A DNA stretch of 14,075 nt from Desulfurococcales archaeon (GTDB taxonomy: Archaea > Thermoproteota > Thermoprotei_A > CAZTBM01 > SZUA-1508). Under the pieces are notes generated by a model. It did not search any database and was not told the DNA's origin. It worked only from the letters and a program-made list of their open reading frames with translations. Positions 1-7,009 of the stretch are shown here, piece by piece. A program made the position numbers and the translations under genes. The stretch lies in NCBI GenBank assembly GCA_015661855.1, contig DQVH01000147.1, positions 1 through 14,075 of the forward strand, given 5' to 3'. Positions within the stretch are counted from its first letter, which is position 1; each line of letters opens with the position of its first letter.

Positions 1-218
1 AACCTAATATCCCTCCATGGGCCATGTATTGCAACTCCCAATCCGTATTCTTTCACAATTTTACGTATGGATTCAATAAATTTATCAGTGTTAATGTAGG
101 GCCATGGGTAGTCTAGTGATAACTCTATATAGTTGAATCCTAACTCGTATACTCGCCTAATCCTGTCTTCAAGATATTTATGGTCACCATACCATATTGT
201 GTAACCTACTTTAACCAA
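1..218 (-). CDS. TIM-barrel sugar phosphate isomerase/epimerase-like protein (partial, N-terminus only)
   Basis: Only the first 72 codons lie in the window; the gene runs off the left edge. The reading begins M-V-K-V-G-Y-T-I-W-Y-G-D, then has a helix (about residues 16-25), the strand F-N-Y-I-E-L-S-L-D, another helix and the strand G-V-A-I-H-G-P-W. This beta-alpha pattern, with an E-L-S strand and an I-H-G-P segment, is typical of xylose isomerase-like TIM barrels (AP-endonuclease family 2: sugar isomerases, epimerases, endonuclease IV). Too little is visible to choose among them. The start is taken as TTG at 218, preceded by GGTG inside the last codons of the upstream gene. No ATG is available there, and the frame otherwise runs open into the upstream gene. 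It lies 4 nt after the DUF4392-like gene, so it is probably the last visible member of the prs operon. The substrate is unknown. Confidence 0.72.
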   Translation of the reverse strand, partial: MVKVGYTIWYGDHKYLEDRIRRVYELGFNYIELSLDYPWPYINTDKFIESIRKIVKEYGLGVAIHGPWRDIR

Positions 219-222
219 TACC

Positions 223-1152
223 TTAACACCTAATGTATCTTATTGTGTAATTTCTAAGTAATCCTACAATATGTTTGTTTATATTTAGAGGACATGAATC
301 TACACTAAACGATTTACACCTAAGTATACCATCTATTAACCCTAGCTTTGTAGCTTCTCTTATAAGTAGCTCCTCATACTCAGGTTTATGTAGGATATCT
401 ATAACTCCTCTAATAAAACTAAGTCCAGCTACTAATGCATATACACCCCAATTTGAAATTGTTGAGACAATTAACTCATCTGTTCTTGTTACTGTAATAA
501 CTCGTGGTGAAAGCTTGTAGAGTATCCCCATACCAACTTCATTACCTCCATCACCAATACCTACCGTTAATATGTTCAATTTACTTGTTAAGGGAATTAT
601 TTGGTCAACTTTAAATACGTAATTTGATATGTCTTCTAATCTCATAGTGTAATATCTACCATTAATTGACTGACCTGGTTTCTCAATGAAAATGGCTATT
701 GAGGGGTGGAAGTGTGAGAGTAAGCGTAGTATTTGCTCCTCGCCTTCACCACTTGGATTAACTCCTAGAACACCTACACCTTTACTTACAGTTCCCCCTA
801 CATTAACTCTCAACTTTAATGATAGAGCTAGCCTTACAATAACTCTTAAAAGATTCCTCTCAACGATAATTAGCGGTTTAGCATTCAAGTGGAGTAGTGC
901 TCTAGCTAATACAATAGCCCCTATAGGTCCATCACTTTCAAAACGGTATAGAGGTGGTATGGGGAAACCTGTAAATATGAAGACTTCACTTCCATAATCA
1001 AGTCTACTAGATACTCTCGAACATACATTTTTTAAATACTCTCTACCCTTTAACTGCTTTAAAACTCTATCTAGTTCATTAACTACCCCTCTTAAGTTTA
1101 AGTCTAATGTAATAATATTGCTAAGTATCTCCCAGTAACTATTCTCATTCAT
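223..1152 (-). CDS. DUF4392 / D-glutamate cyclase C-terminal domain-like protein
   Basis: This 309-aa soluble protein matches the family named after the C-terminal domain of mitochondrial D-glutamate cyclase (DUF4392), which converts D-glutamate to 5-oxo-D-proline in vertebrates. Recognisable pieces are T-G-F-P-I-P at 61-66, E-S-D-G-P-I-G-A at 72-79, the glycine-rich G-I-G-D-G-G-N-E-V-G-M-G at 198-209 and S-N-W-G at 233-236, spaced as in the family. The N-terminal 50 residues look helical. The start ATG at 1152 has GTGAG ten bases upstream and lies 1 nt after the DUF354 stop codon, so the two are probably translationally coupled. The family is clear; the reaction is not, because archaeal homologues sit in organisms without peptidoglycan, where free D-glutamate is not an obvious substrate. 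The neighbours suggest sugar- or nucleotide-related metabolism, which is inference. Confidence 0.82.
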   Translation of the reverse strand: MNENSYWEILSNIITLDLNLRGVVNELDRVLKQLKGREYLKNVCSRVSSRLDYGSEVFIFTGFPIPPLYRFESDGPIGAIVLARALLHLNAKPLIIVERNLLRVIVRLALSLKLRVNVGGTVSKGVGVLGVNPSGEGEEQILRLLSHFHPSIAIFIEKPGQSINGRYYTMRLEDISNYVFKVDQIIPLTSKLNILTVGIGDGGNEVGMGILYKLSPRVITVTRTDELIVSTISNWGVYALVAGLSFIRGVIDILHKPEYEELLIREATKLGLIDGILRCKSFSVDSCPLNINKHIVGLLRNYTIRYIRC

Positions 1153-1153
1153 T

Positions 1154-2203
1154 CTAGTTCAACTCACTAAGTACTCTTAAGACAGCCTCTATTGGAGACT
1201 TTTTCTCTCTAACAATTCTACTGGTATCAGTACGGTATTTCTGTGGGTTACTTAATATCTCTTTAGCTAACGCTACGATTTCACTTACCTCCCTACAGTG
1301 GTATAATGGGCAACCCCACTCTCTAATACACCTGTTGATACTTAATTCTAGAGGGAAATAATATATTGAGGGTATACCGAGGAGTGCTGCCTCACGGGCC
1401 ATGGTAGCTCCACCTGAAATTACAAGTGATGAGTAAGTGTATAGACTTCTAGTGTCTATAGCGGTAGTTGGTATAACTATACTTTCACCTATTCTATCCT
1501 TGAATACTCTTTTAACTCTAGCTATCTGGGATTTATATCGTGGAAAGAAGATAATCTTATCAGCATAGTCAATTATACCCTTTAATACTGGGATGTAGCT
1601 TGTTTTAAACCTATAGTATGCTGCTTTCTCCTCTTCAGGGCGAAAAACTATAATCTTTTCCCTACGTGATATATTTAACTTCTCTAGTACACTACTATCT
1701 GGTTTGAAATCTTTAAGCCAGGCAAGCTCATCAACACCATCATACTCTATGAGTTTACTATTAGCTATTATGTATTTAGCTATTTCACTTCTCCCTACAT
1801 ATTTTGATATTATAATCCATTTAGCTAGAGGTAATGTCAGTTTATTAACAGCATCTGCATGTGGTGTATCGGTTAACGCTATAATAGGTATGTTTAGGCC
1901 GAAAGCTACTCTAAAAGCACTAGGACTAGTATAGGCTATGAGAATGTTTGGTTTCTCCCTTACAACTATACTAGTTAACATGCGCATTCTAGTGATATCA
2001 GCTAGGAGTTTACCTCTTAAACTACCACCACCATGTCTACCTACACTATAAAATTCCGTATTTAGCATTCTTAGTAGGCTTTCCGTATACTCATACTTCC
2101 TAGTAGTTAAGAAGACTTCATACCCATGTTTAAGTAATTCTCGAAGAAACGACGCCATTAGGATAGCTTGTTTTGGTGTAAGAGCGTCAAGCCAAATCTT
2201 CAT
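1154..2203 (-). CDS. DUF354 family protein, GT-B glycosyltransferase / UDP-GlcNAc 2-epimerase-like
   Basis: This 349-aa protein has the DUF354 architecture: two Rossmann-like halves related to GT-B glycosyltransferases and UDP-N-acetylglucosamine 2-epimerase. The N-terminus M-K-I-W-L-D, followed by a helix and then G-Y-E-V-F-L-T-T-R (27-35), is the usual family opening. A family-like segment T-D-T-P-H-A-D-A-V-N-K-L-T-L-P-L-A covers 111-127. The C-terminal half holds V-I-S-G-G-A-T-M-A-R-E-A-A-L-L-G-I-P (261-278), the nucleotide-sugar binding style motif of GT-B folds. There is no signal peptide or membrane segment, so it should be cytosolic, possibly membrane-associated. The start ATG at 2203 is preceded by GTGAG, 24 nt after the HAD gene. 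No biochemical role is established for the family; a role in glycan or glycolipid assembly is inference from the fold. Confidence 0.82.
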   Translation of the reverse strand: MKIWLDALTPKQAILMASFLRELLKHGYEVFLTTRKYEYTESLLRMLNTEFYSVGRHGGGSLRGKLLADITRMRMLTSIVVREKPNILIAYTSPSAFRVAFGLNIPIIALTDTPHADAVNKLTLPLAKWIIISKYVGRSEIAKYIIANSKLIEYDGVDELAWLKDFKPDSSVLEKLNISRREKIIVFRPEEEKAAYYRFKTSYIPVLKGIIDYADKIIFFPRYKSQIARVKRVFKDRIGESIVIPTTAIDTRSLYTYSSLVISGGATMAREAALLGIPSIYYFPLELSINRCIREWGCPLYHCREVSEIVALAKEILSNPQKYRTDTSRIVREKKSPIEAVLRVLSELN

Positions 2204-2227
2204 TTAAACTCACATTACTATTATGTA

Positions 2228-2905
2228 TTAATTTAACCTAGTTTCTATATTCAACTCTTCAATAATCCCTAGTAGCTCTTTCAAACTAGATATTACATTT
2301 CTACCGTGTAATACTTTTCCTCTACTCCTGCATACTATTATAGCGTTAATACCTATACTCTTTGGGATTTCATAGTCGTATATAGGGTCATCACCTACAT
2401 GGAGTATTTCCTCAGGTTTAATATGTAGATCTTCAACTATGCTTTCGTAAAATTCTCTAGTCTTGTGTGGCATATTGTAGTGTGAAACACATGAGTATAC
2501 TTTCTTAATATACCTTTTGAATTCGGGATAGGCGTCAAAGAATAGATTGATAAACTCTATTGAAGTATTAGTTGCTATAATGATGTTACTTACCTTACTA
2601 GCTAGTTTAGGTATTACCTCACGAGCATCATTATAGACTACTATTTTTGAGCGAGCTATATCCAATAGTTTAGGTATATACTCTTCTATTCTAAACTTTT
2701 TAGCCCAGTAGTCTACTAGATACCATTCAATACGGTTACTACCCACTTTCTCATACTCCTCATAAACTGTACTTTTAGCCTTACTTAATGGTATACTATG
2801 TCTAAGTGAATAAGCGTAGGGTACTAGTTCGAGCCAGAAGTAGTCAATAAAACTTTTAGATACTATTACACCTGCAAAGTCTAGTGATATTACGGATATT
2901 TTCAT
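2228..2905 (-). CDS. HAD-superfamily hydrolase with a DxA motif I
   Basis: This 225-aa protein has a HAD fold with a C1-type helical cap (about residues 15-88). Motif I is S-L-D-F-A-G-V, with the nucleophile Asp9. Motif II is in I-I-I-A-T-N-T-S (108-115), motif III is probably Lys148 in P-H-K-T-R, and motif IV is H-V-G-D-D-P-I-Y-D (169-177). HADs act mostly as phosphatases on small phosphorylated metabolites. The second Asp of the usual D-x-D motif, the general acid/base of phosphatases, is Ala11 here. Phosphonoacetaldehyde hydrolase also carries D-x-A, and haloacid dehalogenases also lack that Asp, so phosphatase activity should not be assumed. The ATG at 2905 follows a GTGA; the gene sits 23 nt after prs and 24 nt before the DUF354 gene, as part of one operon. 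Its substrate is unknown. Confidence 0.85.
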   Translation of the reverse strand: MKISVISLDFAGVIVSKSFIDYFWLELVPYAYSLRHSIPLSKAKSTVYEEYEKVGSNRIEWYLVDYWAKKFRIEEYIPKLLDIARSKIVVYNDAREVIPKLASKVSNIIIATNTSIEFINLFFDAYPEFKRYIKKVYSCVSHYNMPHKTREFYESIVEDLHIKPEEILHVGDDPIYDYEIPKSIGINAIIVCRSRGKVLHGRNVISSLKELLGIIEELNIETRLN

Positions 2906-2928
2906 AAGTGTTCACTACGAGTATGCTC

Positions 2929-3834
2929 TTATTCCTTCCCTACCCTCCTCATTAAAGCATTAGCTATTATCGGTGCTACACTTACATAGCTTACTGGACT
3001 CGGTATAGTATCTGATGCCACAATACCCTCTGCTCCAGCTCTTAATATTTTGTAGAGTGCTTCTCCTACTAGTAGTGCATGTGTACATGTAGCTACTACA
3101 CTTCTTGCTCCAAGACCCTTTAATGCTTTAACTGCTTCAGCCATAGTTCCTCCAGTACTAATTATGTCATCCACTATTATTACATCTCTACCCCTAACAT
3201 TAGCTGTTCTAGCTTCTATTACTACCTCTTCAGCACTAATCCTCTTCTTCTCTAATACGTCATAGTCTACTCCTAGTGTTTCAGCAGCAATCTTAGCCCA
3301 TTGTTCAGCTTCCTCATCGGGTCCTATAATTAGTGGTTTTTCAAGTTTATAGTGTTTACTTACATATTTAACTAGATCTCTTACTGCGGTAAGGTTGTAT
3401 GCTGGTATTTTAAAGATTTCAGATATATCCCTAACTCTATGTAGGTGTAGGTCTACAGTATATATTTCGTCTAAACCTGCTCTTTCAAGCATACGTGCTA
3501 CTATTTCAAAACTTACTACCTCTCCAGGATTAAATCTTGTGTCCTGTCTTGCATAGGCGAAGTAGGGTATTACACCTATAACTCTTTTTGCACCAAGATC
3601 CTTTAAAGTCTCTATTTCGAAAAGTAGTTCAACTAGTATATCGTTTGGTTTATGATGTACAGAATTAACTAGTATGACATCTCTACCCTTAACGTCATTC
3701 ATAAACCTAATGTATGTTTCACCATCGGGAAACGATTTAACTATAACCTCACCCAACTCGAAGCCTGTAAGTTTAGCTATCTTTACTGCAAGAACTTTAC
3801 CCCTAGAACCACCAAAGATAATTGGTTTCGCCAT
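2929..3834 (-). CDS. prs: ribose-phosphate pyrophosphokinase (PRPP synthase)
   Basis: The enzyme makes 5-phosphoribosyl 1-diphosphate from ribose 5-phosphate and ATP, feeding nucleotide, NAD, histidine and tryptophan synthesis in the cytosol. At 301 aa it is close to usual archaeal length. Visible motifs are F-P-D-G-E (35-39), P-Y-F-A-Y-A-R-Q-D (90-98) with the ATP-binding Arg-Gln pair, D-L-H-L-H (128-132) for Mg-ATP, G-P-D-E-E-A (171-176), the catalytic-loop region E-K-K-R (195-198), and the PRPP signature V-D-D-I-I-S-T-G-G-T (221-230). The ATG at 3834 has GGTG eight bases upstream and a TATA-like box at about 3879-3885, which makes prs the first gene of the leftward operon. It is divergent from the ADP-ribosylglycohydrolase gene. 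Its five-gene operon with uncharacterised sugar-like enzymes is less usual than a stand-alone prs. Confidence 0.97.
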   Translation of the reverse strand: MAKPIIFGGSRGKVLAVKIAKLTGFELGEVIVKSFPDGETYIRFMNDVKGRDVILVNSVHHKPNDILVELLFEIETLKDLGAKRVIGVIPYFAYARQDTRFNPGEVVSFEIVARMLERAGLDEIYTVDLHLHRVRDISEIFKIPAYNLTAVRDLVKYVSKHYKLEKPLIIGPDEEAEQWAKIAAETLGVDYDVLEKKRISAEEVVIEARTANVRGRDVIIVDDIISTGGTMAEAVKALKGLGARSVVATCTHALLVGEALYKILRAGAEGIVASDTIPSPVSYVSVAPIIANALMRRVGKE

Positions 3835-3878
3835 AACCTTTACACCCTAGATTCTTTGAATTTAGAGTGTACCGTAAC

Positions 3879-3885
3879 ATATAAA
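3879..3885 (-). promoter_or_regulatory. TATA box of the prs operon
   Basis: Read on the minus strand this is TTTATAT, a good archaeal TATA box. Its centre lies about 48 nt upstream of the prs ATG, which predicts transcription starting near 3856 and a leader of roughly 20 nt that contains the GGTG ribosome binding site. No other strong box is closer. The prediction is from pattern and spacing only. Confidence 0.5.
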
Positions 3886-3951
3886 CGTATAGCATTAGAG
3901 ATTAATATAAAATGCGATTAAGCCCTTGAAGTATTAGTATTATAGTTGATT

Positions 3952-3959
3952 CTTTAAAA
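3952..3959 (+). promoter_or_regulatory. TATA box of the ADP-ribosylglycohydrolase gene
   Basis: CTTTAAAA on the plus strand lies in the 142-nt divergent region. With the usual spacing of about 26 nt to the start site, transcription would begin near 3981-3983. That is just downstream of the GTG at 3977 and upstream of the GGAGGT at 3993-3998, and it favours the TTG at 4010 as the true start. A second AT-rich candidate, TAATATAA near 3903-3910, would put the start site near 3934 and allow the longer reading. Confidence 0.4.
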
Positions 3960-4009
3960 CTATTAAGATAAGCATAGTGAACTCTCTAGCTGGGAGGTTG
4001 GGTTTTAAA

Positions 4010-5032
4010 TTGAATGCTATAGGCATTTCAAAGAGTGAGCTATATAGGAGACTTTATGCTGGTCTTGTAAACTTTATGGTGGGAGACGCTCTAGGAGCAC
4101 CTATAGAGCTTTTACACTATAAGCATATAGATCGTATTTATGGAAGATATGGTGTAAGGGGTCTTGTAAAACCTATACCCAGTCATCCAGCTAGATCTCT
4201 TAAGCCATGGAGTGTAACTGATGATACTGAAGGACTATTGCTAACAGTAAACATTATACTCAAGTATGGTAAACCTAAACTTAACGATTACGTTAGAGAA
4301 CTCGTAACCTGGGCTAAGAGAGCCAAAGTACTAAGTAAATACTATTATGGGTTAGACACTAAATATGCTATTGAGAAGCTTCTCCACGGAGCTAGTATTG
4401 ATGAAGCTGGTGCTAAAGGTGAATGTTGTGGTGGTCCAGTTAGAAGTTTACCTGCAGGACTAGTTAACCCATTAAATCCTAAGAGGGCAGCTGAGGAGGC
4501 TATTTTATACTGTAGAGTAACTCATAGTACATCAGTAGCATTATCAGCTGCAGCAGCTATAGCAGCCTTTACATCACTACTCTATAGTGGTGATATCGAT
4601 TTAGCATTAAAGAGTGCATTAAAGTATGCTAGATGGGCTGCTAGTAGGGGGAGGTTAATCTCATCACCTTCAGTAAGTGAGAGAATAAAGTTAGCTGTAA
4701 GGATTATGAGGAAAACTAAAAATCCATACAAGGGTGCAAGAAAACTACACGACATAATAGGTATAGGGTTACACTCATCAGAAGCTATACCGATAGCTAT
4801 AGGTATATTTTATAGAGTACCTATAGATCCAACTAAAGCTATACATATAGCTCTAAATATGGGTGGTGATACAGATACTATAGCAGCACTCGTTGGACTA
4901 CTTACAGGAGTATTTAGTGGTAAAACTGTTAATACAGAGTACATAGAGAATGTTCTTAAAACCAATAAGATAGATATTAAAGGTATAGTTAACAAACTAG
5001 TAGACCTAATAATTGAGCGTGATAAATACTAG
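4010..5032 (+). CDS. ADP-ribosylglycohydrolase (DraG/ARH) family protein
   Basis: Members of this Mg-dependent family remove ADP-ribose from modified proteins or small molecules; some act on other N-glycosides. Family landmarks are G-D-A-L-G-A-P near the N-terminus, the metal-binding T-D-D-T-E, a conserved T-H-S-T-S-V-A-L-S-A-A-A-A-I-A-A helix, and the C-terminal metal site N-M-G-G-D-T-D-T-I-A-A-L-V-G. All expected acidic ligands are present, so it should be catalytically competent. One deviation is C-C-G-G-P-V-R-S-L-P-A-G where G-N-G-x-x-M-R-x-x-P is usual. The start is uncertain: GTG at 3977 (351 aa) has no ribosome binding site, whereas TTG at 4010 (340 aa) has GGAGGT eleven bases upstream, and I prefer the latter. 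The protein is cytosolic. Which ADP-ribosylated target it serves cannot be told; the divergent prs gene gives only a loose link to ribose-phosphate metabolism. Confidence 0.88.
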   Translation: MNAIGISKSELYRRLYAGLVNFMVGDALGAPIELLHYKHIDRIYGRYGVRGLVKPIPSHPARSLKPWSVTDDTEGLLLTVNIILKYGKPKLNDYVRELVTWAKRAKVLSKYYYGLDTKYAIEKLLHGASIDEAGAKGECCGGPVRSLPAGLVNPLNPKRAAEEAILYCRVTHSTSVALSAAAAIAAFTSLLYSGDIDLALKSALKYARWAASRGRLISSPSVSERIKLAVRIMRKTKNPYKGARKLHDIIGIGLHSSEAIPIAIGIFYRVPIDPTKAIHIALNMGGDTDTIAALVGLLTGVFSGKTVNTEYIENVLKTNKIDIKGIVNKLVDLIIERDKY

Positions 5033-5299
5033 TATCTGCTAGGGTAAAAAGCAAAAACACTAAGATATCAGTAAAATAATAAAAATAATACTTAAGAGAA
5101 CACGGTGTTAGGGTGGAAGTGTTAGTAGGAATCAGCTTTAGTATATTCAGTATACATGCAATTAAAGAGAATATATGCTACCATTACTTTAAAACTGCAC
5201 ATGTACAGTAAAAATTTAAAACAGCTTTTAAGTATTGTTTCCCCGTATAGCATGGCTCTTTGAAACTAAACTGGATATAGTAGTATTGTAGGGAGTAAC
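5033..5299 (+). promoter_or_regulatory. Intergenic region with candidate promoter of the CDF transporter gene
   Basis: This 267-nt gap separates two plus-strand genes. Candidate TATA boxes are ATTTAAA at 5214-5220 and CTTTTAAG at 5225-5232, which would start transcription near 5243-5256 and leave a leader of about 45-55 nt before the CDF ATG. A third AT-rich box, ATACTTAAG, lies near 5088-5096. It precedes a 32-codon open frame (GTG 5113 to TAA 5211) whose product I do not recognise; that frame has no clear ribosome binding site. I see no tRNA, no C/D-box RNA motif and no repeat here. Confidence 0.35.
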
Positions 5300-6115
5300 A
5301 TGAAATATATGTTTAAGTGGCGTCTATGGGTTATTGTGTTTCTCAGTACTCTCGGCTTCATAGTTAAATTTATTGGAGGGTATTTGTACTGCTCTAAAGC
5401 TTTATTTGTTGATGCTCTAACGAATATAGCTAATATTATAGCACTTGTAGCGACAGTATACTACTATCTTAAAGCATATATCCCTCCAGATAGTGATCAC
5501 CATTTTGGACACTACCGTTTAGGATTTGCAGGTACACTAATCACTATTATTATATACGCTTTTATTGCTGGTGTGGTGGTTTGCGACCTATTACATGTTA
5601 GAGAATACACTGTTAAACAGGAAGCACCTATACTAGCACTACTAGGCCTGCTATTATATTCTTCAGTAGTATATCTTTCTAGAACGGTTAGTGAATACCT
5701 TACTGTCTATGGGTTATTTACAGTTAGTGAAGTACTTGAAAGTATTATCGTTATTGTAGCATCAGCTTTAGGTTACCTCTATACCTACATTATAGACTAT
5801 GTAGGAGCTACGATAATAGCATTATACATACTCTATGAACTTCAACACCATTTAAAATATATAATAAAACTTCTTAGTGATATTGCTCCACCAGTAAAAC
5901 TAGTGAATAGTGTTAGAATGACTGTAGAAAAGTATGGTGTAAAGGTTAAAAGGATTAGACTTAGACTAGTAAAGAATGGACTATACCAAGGCGATATAGT
6001 GGTAAGTTTCCCACCTAATACTACTGTTAAGGAGGCTCATGAAATCTCCAATATGATAGAGCGTGAACTTAAAGATAAGTATAATGTGGATGTTGTAGTT
6101 CACATAGAACCATGA
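5300..6115 (+). CDS. Cation diffusion facilitator (CDF) family transporter, divergent metal site
   Basis: This 271-aa membrane protein has about six helices (near residues 8-28, 34-57, 77-97, 109-127, 140-160, 164-182) and a cytosolic C-terminal ferredoxin-like domain (about 198-271), as in CDF divalent-metal/proton antiporters. Family landmarks are G-G-Y-L-Y-C-S-K-A-L-F-V-D-A-L (26-40), H-H-F-G-H-Y-R (67-73) and I-A-L-Y-I-L-Y-E in helix 6. The zinc site of typical members needs D-x3-D in helix 2 and H-x3-D in helix 5. Here helix 2 has Asp38 and Asn42, and helix 5 appears to have Ser143 and Glu147. Metal specificity is therefore open, and loss of transport cannot be excluded. The ATG at 5300 follows GGGAG by four bases. 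The gene stands alone and converges on ecfT with a 12-nt gap. Confidence 0.88.
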   Translation: MKYMFKWRLWVIVFLSTLGFIVKFIGGYLYCSKALFVDALTNIANIIALVATVYYYLKAYIPPDSDHHFGHYRLGFAGTLITIIIYAFIAGVVVCDLLHVREYTVKQEAPILALLGLLLYSSVVYLSRTVSEYLTVYGLFTVSEVLESIIVIVASALGYLYTYIIDYVGATIIALYILYELQHHLKYIIKLLSDIAPPVKLVNSVRMTVEKYGVKVKRIRLRLVKNGLYQGDIVVSFPPNTTVKEAHEISNMIERELKDKYNVDVVVHIEP

Positions 6116-6127
6116 AGACAATAGTGT

Positions 6128-6943
6128 TTAAGCGTACTCTATTGGTAGTAAGCCTAAACCTGTTATCCTCAATACTACTGCTACTATCAGTAATCCTATC
6201 CATAGAGTTGAGAAGAGATAATCTCTTTTAGTGAACTTAATCTCTTCACGATAGGTTCTCTTCCTCGATGAACCGAAAGCTCTAGCCTCTAAACTCATCG
6301 AGGTCACTATAGTTATTCTTATCATTCTTACTAGTAGTGGTATGAATATTGGTAGGAAATTCTTTATCTTCTTTATTAGACTACCCCTCTTAAGCTCTTG
6401 ACCTCTAGCTGATTGTGCATCTATTATCTGTATAGCCTCATTAAACATTACTGGAATAAATCTTAATGCAATAGCTATGGCCATTCCAAGCTTATAGGGT
6501 AGGTGCATTTTATCAATAGCCTGAACTATATGGTATGGTTTAGTTACTGAAACGTAAAGTATCATTGCTATTACCGGTGCAACTATACGAAAAACATTAT
6601 GAATAGCATACATTAAGCCTAAATCTGTTGCCTGATAAACCCAACCCCATGGAAACACAATTCTTATAATTGGTTTACCCTCAACAATATACATAGGCCA
6701 TAATATTAAACTCGCTATCGTGAATACAGCTGTAGCATACATTATAATGAGGAATCTTAGAAGTGTTAGTCTACCTAAAATACACATCAATATTAGTAAT
6801 GCGAATAATACTCCCGAGTATAACGGGTTATTTATGAGTGCAGGGTAAAATATTGTTGTAACAACCATTACTAACTTACTTCTAGGATCTAGTTTGTGGA
6901 GAAACGAATCCCTATCTATATAAAGGCCTAATTCTAAAGGCAT
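6128..6943 (-). CDS. ecfT: ECF transporter transmembrane coupling protein EcfT (CbiQ family)
   Basis: EcfT couples the two ATPases to the substrate-binding S component in energy-coupling-factor importers. The protein opens with the family-like D-R-D-S-F-L-H-K-L-D-P-R-S-K-L-V, has several membrane helices, and carries the two coupling-helix arginine motifs: S-A-R-G-Q-E (about 178-183) and S-L-E-A-R-A-F-G (about 217-224), which contact the ATPases. The open frame extends 20 codons upstream to a GTG at 7003, but the ATG at 6943 is preferred. It has GGAGGT exactly ten bases upstream, and the extension has no ribosome binding site and no family similarity. It is the last gene of the cluster, 66 nt after the S component, and lies with the ATPases, the S component and a small membrane protein, so a complete ECF importer is encoded. 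Confidence 0.93.
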   Translation of the reverse strand: MPLELGLYIDRDSFLHKLDPRSKLVMVVTTIFYPALINNPLYSGVLFALLILMCILGRLTLLRFLIIMYATAVFTIASLILWPMYIVEGKPIIRIVFPWGWVYQATDLGLMYAIHNVFRIVAPVIAMILYVSVTKPYHIVQAIDKMHLPYKLGMAIAIALRFIPVMFNEAIQIIDAQSARGQELKRGSLIKKIKNFLPIFIPLLVRMIRITIVTSMSLEARAFGSSRKRTYREEIKFTKRDYLFSTLWIGLLIVAVVLRITGLGLLPIEYA

Positions 6944-7009
6944 AACTCCCCGAACCTCCAGGGTAAAAAAGAGATGAGTTAAGGTGTTTATTTGTGTTTT
7001 CACTTAAAT

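Noticed and set aside
275..997. Plus-strand open frames of 81 and 103 codons over the DUF4392 gene
   Set aside because: They are antisense shadows of a gene with clear family motifs; their translations show no domain-like pattern and no ribosome binding site.
2820..2840. GTTCGA-like T-arm suggesting a tRNA
   Set aside because: It lies inside the HAD coding sequence, and no acceptor or anticodon arm can be paired around it.
5113..5211. 32-codon open frame as an annotated gene
   Set aside because: It is short, lacks a convincing ribosome binding site and has no recognisable motif; it is reported only as a low-interest observation.
6944..7003. N-terminal 20-residue extension of EcfT from a GTG
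   Set aside because: It has no ribosome binding site and does not resemble EcfT starts, whereas the ATG at 6943 has GGAGGT ten bases upstream.
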